Assembly (NCBI GenBank): GCA_043228905.1
Contig: JBHGNT010000006.1
Location: forward strand, 17,980,001 to 18,044,000
Source of the DNA: Azolla caroliniana
Taxonomy: Eukaryota; Polypodiophyta
DNA length: 64,000 nucleotides
Direction: 5' to 3'
A model generated the notes under the pieces. That model searched no databases and was not told the DNA's origin. It saw nothing but the letters and a program-made list of their open reading frames with translations. This document shows, one piece after another, positions 10,601 to 22,278 of this stretch; positions within the stretch are counted from its first letter, which is position 1; each line of letters begins with the position of its first letter. Made by a program: the position numbers and the translations under genes.

Positions 10601-13400
10601 ATGTGTTCGCCTGGTCCTACAAAGACATGTCGGGACTCGATCCTCAGTTGTATCAACACCAGATACATCTGAGCAAAGACACCAAACCGGTAGCGCAAGG
10701 ACGTTACCGGATGAACCCGAATTGCTGAGAGTTGGGCTTCATCCGACTGGTAAAGAAAGCCACATGGCTCAGCCCGATAGTAGTAGTACCCAAAAAGAAC
10801 GGTAAGATCAGAGTGTGCATCGACTATCGGAAATTGAATGCGGCTACGGTAACGGACGCCTTCCCATTTCCATTCACGAATGGAGTTCTGGATGCGGTCG
10901 CCGGTCATAAGGTGTACAGTTTTCTAGATGGTTTGAGCGGCTATAATCAGATCCGGATGCACCCCGCGAACCAGGAGAAAACTGCTTTTGTTACCGAATG
11001 GGGAGTCTTTGTTGCCGTAGTGATGATGTTTGGACTGAAAACGGCCCGACAACCTTCCAACGGATCATCATGGAAATTTTCGGGGAATTGATTCCGGCAT
11101 TCATGCAGGTGTTTTTGGATGACTTTGTTGTTTATAGCCAGGAAGGGGATCACCTTCAGTACCTCCGACTATGCCTAGAAAAATGTAGGGTTTACCGACT
11201 AAGCCTGAACCCGGCAAAATGCGTGTTCGGAGTAACCAGCGGAGCGTTACTGGGCCACATCGTCAACAATGACGGTATCGTAGTGGATCCAGACAAAGTA
11301 AAAGCAATCATGGAGGCACCGGCACCAGCCACGGCAAAGGCACTAAGCCGGTTCTTAGGAAAAATTCGGTGGCATAGCCGAATGCTCCGGTATCTAGCAG
11401 ACCTGGCTACACCACTGCATGTCGCAGTACATCGGACACCGTTCCGATGGATGGACATAGAAGACCAGGCTTACCGAGCACTAAAAGTATTGTTGTCACA
11501 AGCGCCGTTGGTGCAACCTCCGGATTGGTCCAAAGAGTTCCATGTGTTTGTTGACACGTCTGACATTGCAATTGGGAGCGCACTGATGCAATTGACAGAA
11601 CCGAAATGGTTCCAACCAGTCTATATACCAGCTGGAAGTTATCCCAAGTGGAACATAATTATTCCACGACGGAAAGGGAGGCTTTGGGAATGATCTACAG
11701 TGTCACCAAGTTTAGACTCTATCTGTTGGGAAGGAAATTTTCCTTTCACGTAGATCATTCGGCGCTCCTCTATTTGGTGTCCAAAGCATCACTCACCAGT
11801 AAGCTGGTCCGGTGGACGTTACTACTGCAAGAATTCGAGTTCAAGATATTCCACCAATCCGACATACGGCATGTGGTAGCAGACTATTTAAGTCGGCTAG
11901 ATTCCGACGAAACCGATGACGGAGTCCCAGACGACTTTCTGGATGCAAAGTTGTTTAGAGTCACAGCAGAAACGGCAACGGATAGTTCGGTCGCTGAGGA
12001 AGACAAGTGGCTCACCAATATGCACCAGTTTCTGAGCACCGGTTTACCTCTGGAGGAGATGAACAGAGACGAAAGGAAACATTTAGCAGTTCAAAGCCGA
12101 CACTTCTATCTATTGCAGGACACACTGTACCACAAAGGCGCAGATGGCATATGGCGGCGTGCAGTGCGCAATGATGAAAATGAAGTAATATTGCGCGAGG
12201 CACATTGCGGCGTGGCCGGAGGACATTATGCCGGAGACGCTACGACAAGGAAAATATGGCAGAGTGGACTATGGTGGCCAACAACATTGAAAGATGCAGT
12301 CCGGTACGCTAAAGAATGCGACCTATGTCAACGAATGGGGCAACCAACCGAACAAGCCAGAATGCCTCACCAGCTCCTACTACCGTTAGAACCATTTTAG
12401 AAATGGGGGCTAGATTTTGTCGGTCCGTTCAAACCACCGGCAATGAGAATCGGCAACCGCTACGTGATCGTCGCTACGGATTACTGCACGAAATGGGAGG
12501 AAGCGAAAGCACTACGCGACAACACCGCGGCATCCATGGCAAAAACTTTATATGAATGCATCTAGTGCCGATATGGATGTTCGATAGAGCTCATAAGTGA
12601 CCAAGGTGGGCACTTCTTAGGGCAAGTAGTGGAAAGTTTGACAACATTTTATGCGGTGGTGCACAAACAGAGCACTCCCTATTATCTGCAAGCCAACGGA
12701 TTAGCAGAGTCAACAAATAAAACACTACAGAATATCCTGCGGAAAATCGTCAATGAGAACCGGACGGATTGGGAAAAAAAGCGGCATAGTGCACTTTGGG
12801 CTTACCAAACGGCATATAAAACAAGTATCCGCACAATACCGTTCCGCTTAGCATTCGGATTAGAAGCAGTGATGCCGGTAGAGTTCCAGGTCTCAAGTTT
12901 ACGAATACAGATTCGGGAACACCTAAATGAGAAGGAATCAGAAGCTATCCAGGTTAAACGCGTTGTGTGAATTTGAAGAACACCGGCTAGCCAGCATCAT
13001 GCACCTAGAACTAGAGCAGCGGCGAAGGAAGGCGTTCGTGGATTGTCACAGAAAAGGGAACGAAAAGATGTTCGGCGTCGGTAAGCCGGTACTCGTGTTC
13101 CAGACTCGGATGGGTAAGATGCCGGGAAAGCTACGGTTTCAGTGGACCGGACCATACTGGATTACGCGAGAGTTCAATGGTTCCTACCAATTAGGGACAC
13201 TTGCCAGCGAGGTTCTGGGTAAATGGGTCGACCGGTTCTGACTCAAACCATACAATGGACCCATGCCAAGAAACCCATTTGAACAAGTGAAGGGCGGCAC
13301 TGAACCGGACACCAGTAAGGCGGAAGCGCCGGCAAGCGGTCCAGCGTCTGGCAAGGATCATAATCCGGATAGGGGTCTAGTGGGACCGGTCCCTAATTAG
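7642..13400 (+). pseudogene. gag-pol: gypsy B gag-protease-RT-RNase H-integrase polyprotein
   Basis: Gag starts at ATG 7642; the third codon is TGA where A and D have CGA. Gag core at 8257-8736 (EFGMTLEGPAARW). Zinc knuckle CYYCWQEGHYSN-stop-C near 9380-9430. Protease IIDGGSGMNVIS near 9882-9920. RT at about 10480-11350 with intact FLDD in MQVFLDDFVVY (about 11110). RNase H from FVDTSDIAIG (about 11550). Integrase at about 12190-12970 with an HCG...CDLCQ zinc motif and D, D, E residues in LDFVGPF, SDQGGHF and NGLAESTNK. The tail runs in frame to TAG at 13398-13400. A deletion of about 30 bp at 10725 removes the RT residues after MNPN; a frameshift lies near 11640. Most stops look like C-to-T or G-to-A changes (CGA to TGA, CAG to TAG, TGG to TAG). 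Confidence 0.9.
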
Positions 13401-13799
13401 CAAAACCATTTATTATCTTTAAAAAAAAATAAAAAATAAAATCGAATCAAAGAAAATCAAAGCAAATCATGCAAGGGCGAGGAGTGAACGGACACATGCA
13501 AAAAAGAGTGAACAGGCACTTTGAAAAGGTATGTAGTGGGCTATGAATAGGGTATTAAACCGCCGCCACATGGCACGTCATTCTATTTTAGTACACGACG
13601 TGCACATGCGAGGGTAATGAAAAAAAAAACAGTCGCCAACATGCAACAAGAAGACCCCCGCCACATAGAAACCCTCACATTTCGCGAACAGAGGAGTAGA
13701 AACGCTGACAAGCGATTGAAGATCAGCAGACGCGAACCCACACACACAGAGACTCCTCACACACAACCCTCACCAGCGCTCACCGACCTCGACAAAGCC
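13401..13799 (+). promoter_or_regulatory. gypsy B inter-ORF spacer with TATA-like box
   Basis: About 400 bp between pol and the second ORF. It holds an A-rich tract (13420-13445), TATTAAA at 13553-13559 (247 bp before the second ATG) and an A10 run at 13619-13629. Elements A and D have similar AT boxes at 246 and 260 bp before their second ORF. I infer an internal promoter; no experiment supports it here. The second frame is also open upstream to 13617, so the true start could be earlier. Confidence 0.5.
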
Positions 13800-16652
13800 A
13801 TGGACTGCCAAGCACTCTCTGAAGCAGCGAAGAAGTGGCTAAGGCAACACGGCTTAGAGGGTTTCCTCACCATCATGGAGGCGCCACCGCACCGGGAGGC
13901 GGAGAAGATAGTCAAAGAAATCGACATGGAGCTGATTACTGAGGAGGCCATCCATGCGTTGATTGGCCTTGCGGAAGGGGGAATCTTCACTATCGATAAC
14001 CCTACCCCGGAACAACTCTGAAAATACTTTGGGGAATACTCTCTGGCAAGCAAGGCCTACTGGACATAGGGCGGCGAAGATCCTCTCTTTTGAGAGATTG
14101 CTCGAGTGCTCCATGAATTCGGACATGTATACTCTCGACCCCCATGCATGCCCCAGAAACGGGCCGGCTTAATCATAGCTACATATGAAGGCGTGAAGGT
14201 GGACTGGGCGGTACTAATTGCGGATGGCCTCTGTGCGGCCATCAACTCTGTCAGAGGCAAAGAGGGTCGGAAGATATGGACAGCGGTGGTGCAATGGCTC
14301 ACTCTATTAGCGCCACCTATCGAGCCCGTCAAGAGCAGGAAGCGGGGAAGAACAACCGAAGGAACCCCGAAAACGGCCTCTAAACGACGACAATTGTTGG
14401 CGTCTAAGGCAACCGAAGGGAAGGCGGCTGACATGGACCTGGCGGCAAAGGAGCGCGCCAACAAGAAGCGGCAGGCAGAAACACAGGAGGAGCCACCGGT
14501 GCGGCCAATCAAGATCAGGCTTAGCCGACCGGTTCAACAAGCGCCGAACCCCTTGGCAGTGAAAATCAACATCGGGACTCAGGAGGAGGAAACGGACGAG
14601 GAACCGTTAGAGCACCTCCAGTGGCGCCAGAAGGCAAGCACCTCCGAACATGCCAAGGAGCGTTCGGACCCAAAGAAGGATGGAACGCCTGTACCCCGCC
14701 CTGAGCAGCCCGCACCAAGGATGGAACCGGAACTGGCTCGGACAGAACTGGCCATAGAGCCCCCTGCACAACAACCTCTACTAGCTGGTCAAGATACGGC
14801 AAGACCCGATATGCCAGCGCTAGAAGTACAGTTGCCGACCCCACCAGCAGGCCAAGAGCATTCAGAGGTGGAGCGGCCAATGGAGCCGCAACCTAAACGG
14901 CAAAGTGGTCACCAACAAGAGCCAGAGTTGTAGCTCGACAAAACTGGACAAAACTGACCACTGGCCAGCGACACCAACAGCCAACCCTCCGGGCAGACGC
15001 AACAACAGGGCAACGGCAACCAATGGCTCTGGTGGATTGGAGAACAGATTGCAGGAGTGGTACACTACATAGAGGCGGAAGAGAAAGCGCAGATGGACCG
15101 GTTGCTCGTCACAACCGGAGAATTAGAGACGGCCCGGTCAAGGATTCGGAGCCTAGGACAAGACTTGGACCTGGCCACAGAAGAATTAGCCAAAATGGCC
15201 TTAACCGGACCACAGCTCCAAGCACTGGTGACCCTGGTCGATGTACAGAATAAAGAAGCACCAGCACCTGTACATAGCAATAAGACCCCGGAGACGGAAA
15301 CAGTCCCGGAGATAGTGGCGGCACAAGCAAAAGAGCTTACTAAATTAAGGGATGAATTGGCCGCACAGGAAGCATTACACACCCGAGAGCGGGACTTGAA
15401 GAAAGCAGCAAAAGAAGAGCAATGAAAGACTACTGAGAACCTCCGCCGGGCAAATGAGAATCTGTGGAAAGGACATCAGGCCTACGACCAGCTGAAGGAG
15501 GAGAAAGAGAAGGCGCTGCAAGAAAAGGAGAAGTTACGACGGATGGCGGAAACAAAGATCGAAAGGCTGAAAGAAGAACTCCGTCAGCAAAAGGACCGGG
15601 AAGACCGTGCTTGCCGGCAACTTAACCAAAAGCTGAAGCAGAAAACCGATGATTTTGAGCACCTGGACTGGGACTACAAGCACCTGGATATGGAGCATAA
15701 GAAACAACAGGAGAAGATGGTAGAGCTCCGGCAGGAGATACATCGGGTTGAGACGATGCTGGCGGAGGAACGAGCTGAAAGAACCACGTTGCTGGACAAA
15801 GCCGTGCAAGAACGGATGGAGCTGCATAAGTAGCATTATGAAGAGAAGGAAAGAGCGACGATGATCTTGCAAAGGCTGCAGACCACTTATCAAACCCAAC
15901 TGTCACATTACCGGGAGTAGGAGGTGGATACGGTGGCACTCATCAAGCAGTTGAAGGACAAACGGCAAGCTGCAGAGGACTAATCAAAGATGGGATTGGA
16001 GCAGATCCAATTCATTGTCCAGGCATAGAGGAACAAGACCAAACGCTTGATTGACGAAAGCTCCGCGCAATGGTGGGACAAATGGGCAAAGCACATAGCT
16101 AAGCTCCAGTTGCTACGGGCAGACACGGAAAACCGGCAGAGGGAAGGCGACGACTGCTACATGCTAACGAAGGAGGACTTCACTGTCGTTAGAGAGTAGT
16201 TAGCCGAAGATTTTATAACTCTGGCGGAGGAGCAGGCAGCAATGGTCTGACAACTAGTAGCCCAGCTAGATGATGATCGACTAGATGCTCAAATCCAGTT
16301 TGAGAGCTATGAGCGGACCAAGCTATGGAGAGAAGACACAAAACAGGCGGCGACCGTCAACCTCAGCGATCAGGAGCCATCACCGGAGCAAGGACCGGAC
16401 GGAGACAAGGCCGGGACGAGTAAACCGGAGTCAAATCCGGCGGAGCAGCTAACGGAGGAATCACCGCCACAACCACCGGTACCGGAAGCCGAATAGACGC
16501 CCGCTCAGGAGCAACAGTTGGAGGAGCCGCAACCACCGCAACAACAGCCGCAACAACAACAACAACCACAACAACAACAACAACAATCGAATTCCAAACA
16601 ACCATTGGATACCTTGGAGTAGAGTATTCTGGACATCTTGGACGAAGGCTAA
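13800..16652 (+). pseudogene. gypsy B second ORF (unknown coiled-coil protein)
   Basis: 950 codons from ATG 13800 to TAA 16650-16652, all in one frame but with about 14 in-frame stops. Residues 1 to about 190: globular domain (KKWLRQHGLEGFLTIMEAP, GGEDPLF, AGLIIATYEGVKVDW, QWLTLLAPP). Next a basic, then Pro/Glu-rich disordered linker. From about residue 410 a long coiled coil rich in E, K, Q and L (ELETARSRIRSLGQDLDLAT, KIERLKEELRQQKDREDRAC). Then a glutamine tract from CAA repeats (16541-16590) and a C-terminal LDTLE-stop-SILDILDEG. A and D carry the same gene. I do not recognise the family; position after pol recalls env-like genes, but I see no signal peptide or membrane segment. Confidence 0.8.
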
Positions 16653-16705
16653 GGGCCGGATAGTGGGATTCGACGTACAAGGTACTATCCCACGGGCGTG
16701 CCATG

Positions 16706-17140
16706 TGATACCCGCCTGGCAAAGGAGCAGAGACCAAAATGTGAAAGGGATGGTTATTCAGAATATATTTAATTAAGTAGATTAGATTATAATTATGTAG
16801 TGAACGGATGAACCGGAATCGGTATGCCGATCCGGATCCGGACCGATTCCGAACAGGTGCCGGTTGGCACCGTTTTGTACGCAGCACCGATGACCTATAT
16901 AAAGGCCCGGTTACAATGTATAACTTTAACGGAGAATTAATATAAGCTTCATGTATTGATTACCATTCCGAATTAATTGTTATATCTTACGTGTGTATTA
17001 AGTGTATGCCTTATTGCTAAGTAGCTAATTAAGTCGAAGTAATCGTTGTGTTTTAAGTTATCTCGCCGTAACACCCCTTTGGTGAAGTCTCTTCCAGAGA
17101 CACCCTGTGTTAGGCCATTGTCCGGCCCTAAGGATTAACA
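16706..17140 (+). repeat. 3' LTR of gypsy B (435 bp)
   Basis: Runs from TGATACCCGCCTGG to GGATTAACA, then the duplication CACGA. TATA box TATATAAA at 16896-16903. Its stem-loop GTCTCT / TCC / AGAGAC (17087-17101) differs in sequence from the 5' copy but is still fully paired. The 50 bp before it (16653-16705) contain a weak GGATAGT...ACTATCC hairpin; I see no clear polypurine tract. Confidence 0.9.
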
Positions 17141-17145
17141 CACGA

Positions 17146-17434
17146 CTCCTCCCTAGATTATGATCGAAGGAGAGATGACAAAAGGTACCGGGAATGACAG
17201 GAGAACCCAGATCAGGATAGACGGTACCCGGAACTCCAAAGACATCGGAACCACCGCTACCACAACCGTGAGGGAAAGTATCGTCGAGAAGAATGTCGGG
17301 AACAAGTTAGAGGGTACCAACGAGAACCGAATACAGGTACAATGGTCCCAACCCCACAACTAGAGCAACGGAGGCCAAAAGAAACCAACCGGATAATTCC
17401 GGTATTAAGCCGGGAATGATAGAAAAAGGAGAAT
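17146..17434 (+). pseudogene. gypsy A gag, second part (between B and C)
   Basis: A 289-bp segment of A gag encoding an Arg/Asp/Tyr-rich tract similar to the region of D around 58200-58430. It rejoins 7138 on the left (CACGA duplication) and 23041 on the right (AGAAT duplication). Stops are present. Confidence 0.8.
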
Positions 17435-18163
17435 TGTTGGGATTTTCGGTCCCTCCGGATGGGATGTCCGGAGATGAATGACGGCAGGCCTGGTTGCGGT
17501 TACGGAACCGGAGGATGAAGAGTACCCGGTTATGGAACCGGAGGATGAAGAGTACCCGGTTACGGAGCCGGATGATGAAGACCCCGGCTACGGAGCCGGA
17601 TGACGAAGACCCCGGCTACGGAGCCGGATGACGAAGACCCGGCTACGGAGCCGGATGACGAAGACCCGACTACGGAGCCGGATGATGAAGACCCTGGTTA
17701 CGGAGCCGGATGACGAAGTACCCGGAGAGAGATCCGGATGCGGAGACTATATTTGTAAATAGCCCGAAAGTCATATGTGTATAAATATGACTTAGGGCAA
17801 ACAGTTTAGCTGTGGTTGTTGTTGCTCATTTTCTGTTTTCCACTTAGAGAGAGTGAAGAGAGCAGCCGAGAGAGAGAGAGAGAGAGAGAAAGACGAAGAG
17901 GTCGTTGCCTCTGTGTATTGCCGCCGCCTGTGGCGAAGACAGTGAGCTCAAGGTTGTTGCCTTGTGGCTTCACCATTGTACATCTCTGTTCATAGTGATA
18001 GTTGGAGTTTGAGGACTCCCGTGGTTTTTCCCATTTAGGGTTTTCCACGTAAAACATCCTGTGTATTTTTCTCTCTATTGTCTTCGTGCATTTTTTTTTG
18101 TATTTCCCGTTTTCTGTGAGTTGGTCCTATTCCTTGGTTGTGGCCGAGCACTGTTGTTTAACA
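17435..18163 (+). repeat. 5' LTR of copia C (729 bp)
   Basis: TGTTGGGATTTTC to TTTAACA. U3 contains eight copies of a 28-30-bp unit (GGTTACGGAGCCGGATGATG type) at about 17498-17722. The TATA box TATAAATA (17780-17787) lies within the inverted repeat AGTCATA...TATGACT (17769-17792). A (GA)n tract lies at 17870-17890. Confidence 0.93.
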
Positions 18164-18166
18164 AAT

Positions 18167-18178
18167 TGGTATCAGAGC
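18167..18178 (+). promoter_or_regulatory. primer-binding site of copia C
   Basis: TGGTATCAGAGC, complementary to initiator tRNA-Met 3' end, 3 bases after the LTR and 16 bases before the gag ATG at 18195. Confidence 0.93.
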
Positions 18179-18194
18179 ACGGTTAACACAGAAA

Positions 18195-21100
18195 ATGGAA
18201 GGCAGCGGTAGTGGGCCTCCGGGCATGATGGTGTTGAACTCACAGAACTACGCCGACTGGAAGATAAAGATGGAAGACCTTCTCATCGTCCGAGACCTGT
18301 ACGAACCGATCGACAATGCCGAGATACCCAAGGGGGTAATAGAGTCGGAGTGGAAGCTCCTGAACCGGAAAGCCGTAGCGACGATCCGACAATATGTAGA
18401 TGTAAGTGTCCTGCAACATGTGGCGAACGACACCAACGCATATGAGATGTGGAAGAAGCTGTCGGGCCTCTACGAGAGGAAGAATGCGTTGAACTGGACC
18501 TCCCTGATGAGGAAGATAGTGAACCTCAAGTACCGGGACGGCGAGAATATGGTGGAACACATGAGCACGTTCATGGGATTCGTGAACCAGCTTGCGGCGA
18601 TCAAGTTCCCGTTGGAGGATGCAATGCAAGCCATCATTCTGATGTGTACATTGCCGGAAAGCTGGGAGAACTTGGTGGTGACTCTCAGCACCTCCTGCAC
18701 CGAAGATAACTTGTCTCTACAAACGGTAAAGACAAGCATTTTGAACGAAGAAGCGCGTCGGAGAGATAAAGAACCGGTTTCCGATCCGAAGATGCTGCTT
18801 ACCGAATCGGATCGGGGAAGACAATGGAACCGGAGTCCGCAAAGACGGGAGAAGTCGGGGACCCGGTCGCAGTCAAGAGGAAGACCCACATGCTTCCACT
18901 GTGGGAAGCCGGGGCACTTCCGGAAGAATTGTCGGCATTACCGAAAGGACAACGGAGCCGACGACACCGATTCGAAGAAGTCACCGGAGAGAAACGGTGC
19001 ATACCGGGGAGCCACGGAGTGGAGAGGTCCGGATCGGCGAGGGCAGGACCGGAAAGGAACGACGGCACTCGCGGCAAGTGAAGAAGAGATAATGCTCATT
19101 ACCGAAGAGAGGGAGCTGAACCTTGCCGGTGTAGAGATGACCTGGGTGGTCGATTCCGGAGCGTCGTTCCACCTGACCCCGGAGAAGAAATACTTCTCAT
19201 CCTACACAGCCGGTGAGCACGGCTGTGTCCGGATGGGAAATGAAGGCACATGTCGGATTGCCGGCATAGGAGACGTGTGGCTGATGACATCAACCGAATG
19301 CAAGATGCTGCTGAAGGATGTACGACACGTTCCGGAGGTCCGATTGAACCTGATTTCGGCCGGGAGGCTAGACGATGAAGGCTACACGGGTAGCATCCGG
19401 AACGGTGTCATGAAGTTCAGCAAAGGGAGCCTGATAGTGGCTCGGGCCCGGAAGGTCAACACACTGTACTTGATGAATTCCCGGCTATGTCCGGAGGAGC
19501 TGAACGTGGCAGCCGATACTGCCGGTGAGCTGTGGCACAAGAGACTGTGTCACATGAGTGAGAAGGGGATGAAGAGGCTTGCAGAAGACAACCTTATTCC
19601 AGTGAAGCATGTGCACCTGGAGAAGTGCACCGATTGCCTGGCCGGTAAACAGAACCGAACCTCCTTCTACTCAAGGCCACCGACGAGACGTAGTGTACCA
19701 TTGGAGTTGGTACACACTGATGTGTGTCAGGTAGAAACGAAATCACATGGCAGAGCCTAGTACTTCGTAACATTCATAGATGACCATAGCCGGAAGCTGT
19801 GGACGGCACCGTTGAAGACAAAGGACCAAGTATTGTCCGTCTTCAAAGAACTCCACGCGAGAGTGGAAAGGGAATCCGGCAAGGAGCTGAACGCGATACG
19901 AGCGGATAACGGAGGGGAATACCGGGGGCAGTTCGAGGAGTACTGTCGCTTGAAGGGAATCCGGCTCGAGTTTACTGTGCCGAAGACGCCGGAACTGAAC
20001 GGGCTGGCCGAGAGGATGAACCGGACCGTAATGGAGAGGGTCCGGAGTATGCTGGCGCATGCGAAATTACCCAAGGGGTTTTGGGCTGAGGCAATGTCGA
20101 CGGCGACATACGTGATAAACAGATCACCCTCAGTACCTTTGGACGGAGACACGCCGCAGAGAGTGTGGACCGGTAGGGAAGTATCCTACTGGCATCTGAA
20201 GGTGTTCGGGTGTCTCGCATACGTGCATGTGGCAAAGGACCGGAGAGGAAAGTTAGACCCAAAGACCCGGCCGTGCATATTCCTCGGTTACGGCGACGAC
20301 GAGTTCGGCTACCGAGTATGGGACCCGGTCGACAAGAAGATATTCAGGAGTCGAGATATCATCTTCATGGAGGACAAGACACTCGCCGACTGGGAGTCGG
20401 AGAAGAAGATGAAGAGCTCCAAGTCGACCGGTGAGGATCAACTCTACGAGGAGCAGTCCCGACCGACAAGGGACCGGTTAGCACTCGAGGATCCGGCCGA
20501 AGACGGTGAAGAAACAGAACCGGCCGAGGAAGATGAAACTGATACCGGAACCGGCCCCGATCCCGAAATGGATTCGGATGAAGAGGAAACGGAGGAGCCG
20601 GTTACCGAAGCTCCGGAACGGAGATATCCTCTAAGAGAGAGAAGGGCCCCCCGGAGATTTCCGGAACCAGAGCACGTGCTACTAACCGACGAGGGGGAGC
20701 CGGAGAGTTTTGAAGAAGCAAAGCTTGACACTCATAGCTGCAGGTGGTTAAGTGCCATGCAGGAGGAGATGGATTCCCTGCATGAGAACCACACATATGA
20801 ACTTGTGGAGTTGCCGAAAGGAAAGCGGGCACTTCGAAACAAGTGGGTGTTCAAGCTGAAACCGGGAGATGCCGGAAACCCCCCGAGATACAAAGCCAGG
20901 ATCGTGGTGAAGGGGTTCCAGCAGAAGAAGGGCGTCGACTTCGACGAGATATTTGCCCCGGTAGTGAAGATGACCTCCATCCGGACGGTGCTGAGCATAG
21001 CAGCAAGCATGGACCTCGAGCTAGAACAGATGGACGTGAAGACGGCATTCCTTCACGGTGACCTCGAAGAAGAGATCTACATGCAGCAACCGGAAGGATT

Positions 21101-22268
21101 CGAGAAGAAAGGGAAGGAGCACCTGGTATGCCGGTTGAAGAAGAGCCTTTACGGTCTGAAGCAAGCTCCCCGGCAATGGTACCGGAAGTTCGACTCCTTC
21201 ATGACAGACGAAGGGTACCACAAAACGCAGTCCGATCACTGCGTGTTTGTGAAGAAGTTCGAAGGAGGAGACTTTCTAATACTCCTCCTGTACGTGGACA
21301 ACATGTTGATCGTCGGACGAGACCAGGTCAAGATACGGATGCTGAAGAAGGCTCTTCACCGAACCTTCTCAATGAAGGACCTGGGTCCGGCGAGGCAAAT
21401 ACTAGGGACGCACATCATCCGGGACCGGAAGAAGAAGCAGTTGTGGCTGTCACAGGAGAAGTACGTGACAAAGGTGCTTCACCGGTTCAACATGTCGGAA
21501 GCAAGACCGGTCGGGTCAACACTCCCGGCAAACTGCAAGCTGTCCAGCAAGCAAAGCCCCAAGACAAAGGCTGAGAAGGAGGACATGATGAATGTACCAT
21601 ATGCCTCTGCCGTCGGGAGCTTGATGTACGCAATGGTGTGTACAAGACCGGACATAGGATATGCAGTTGGAGTGGTGAGCCGGTATATGAGTAATCCCGG
21701 CAAGGAGCACTGGAACGCGGTCAAATGGATACTCCGATACTTAAAGGGCACTTCGAACATGTGCCTCCGATTCGGCTCCGGTAAACCCGAACTCGATGGA
21801 TTTACCGATTCGGATATGTCGGCTGATGCGGATACCAGCCGGTCTACATCTGGGTATGTAATGACATATGCAGGGGGAGCCGTTTCGTGGCAGTCGAGGT
21901 TGCAGAAGACGGTTGCGTTGTCAACCACGGAGGCGCAGTACATGGCGGCTGTTGAAGCCGGCAAGGAAATAATATGGATGAAGGACTTCATTAGAGAGCT
22001 CGGTATCCGGCAGGAGGAGTACCGACTCTACTGCGACAGTCAGAGTGCCATCCACCTTGCGAAGAATGCGCCCTATCACTCCCGGACGAAGCACATCCAG
22101 CGTAGATACCACTGGATCCGGGAAAGGATAGAACACAAGGAGTTCGTGCTGACGAAGATCCACACGGACGAGAACGGGTCGGATATGCTGACCAAGGTAC
22201 TTACACCCGACAAGCTGGAAGCATGCCGGAAGAGGATCGGATTGGAGAGACATCCCATGCCGAAGTGA
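18195..22268 (+). pseudogene. gag-pol: copia C gag-pol polyprotein, one nonsense codon
   Basis: A single frame of 1357 codons plus stop, broken only by TAG at 19758-19760, where element I has CAG (Gln, before YFVT in integrase). Domains: gag; CCHC knuckle CFHCGKPGHFRKNC near 18890-18930; retropepsin WVVDSGASFHLT near 19143-19180; integrase with H-X-CHM and CTDCLAGKQ zinc ligands, DNGGEY near 19905 and ELNGLAERMNR near 19995; acidic linker; RT from about 20750; RNase H ending near 22200 (STTEAQYMA, YCDSQSAIHLAKNA). The RT active site reads YVDN (21291-21302) instead of YVDD: GAC has become AAC, which should abolish polymerase activity. Two separate lesions therefore disable an otherwise complete gene. 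Confidence 0.95.
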
Positions 22269-22278
22269 AGGGGGAGTT
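22269..22278 (+). promoter_or_regulatory. polypurine tract of copia C
   Basis: AGGGGGAGTT directly between the gag-pol stop and the 3' LTR; the plus-strand DNA primer site. G has the same tract on the minus strand at 26997-27006. Confidence 0.85.

Larger units (their letters stand above)
7139..17140 (+). mobile_element. Ty3/gypsy element B (Tat/Athila-like), complete length 10.0 kb
   Basis: LTRs 7139-7586 and 16706-17140, perfect 5-bp duplication CACGA. Internal order: gag, protease, RT, RNase H, integrase (7642-13400), spacer (13401-13799), second ORF (13800-16652), 3' LTR. It is structurally complete but carries many nonsense codons and a few small indels. It is inserted in the gag of element A, so it is younger than A. 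Confidence 0.93.

Noticed and set aside
13800-16652. Second ORF as a retroviral-type envelope gene
   Set aside because: The position is right, but there is no signal peptide, transmembrane helix or furin-like site; the protein is basic, disordered and coiled-coil.
18240-22258. Long antisense frames opposite copia C (and opposite copia I at 1-3240)
   Set aside because: They mirror the codon pattern of the sense gag-pol, which favours C or G at third positions; the same antisense frames appear in both elements at matching places and have no domains of their own.
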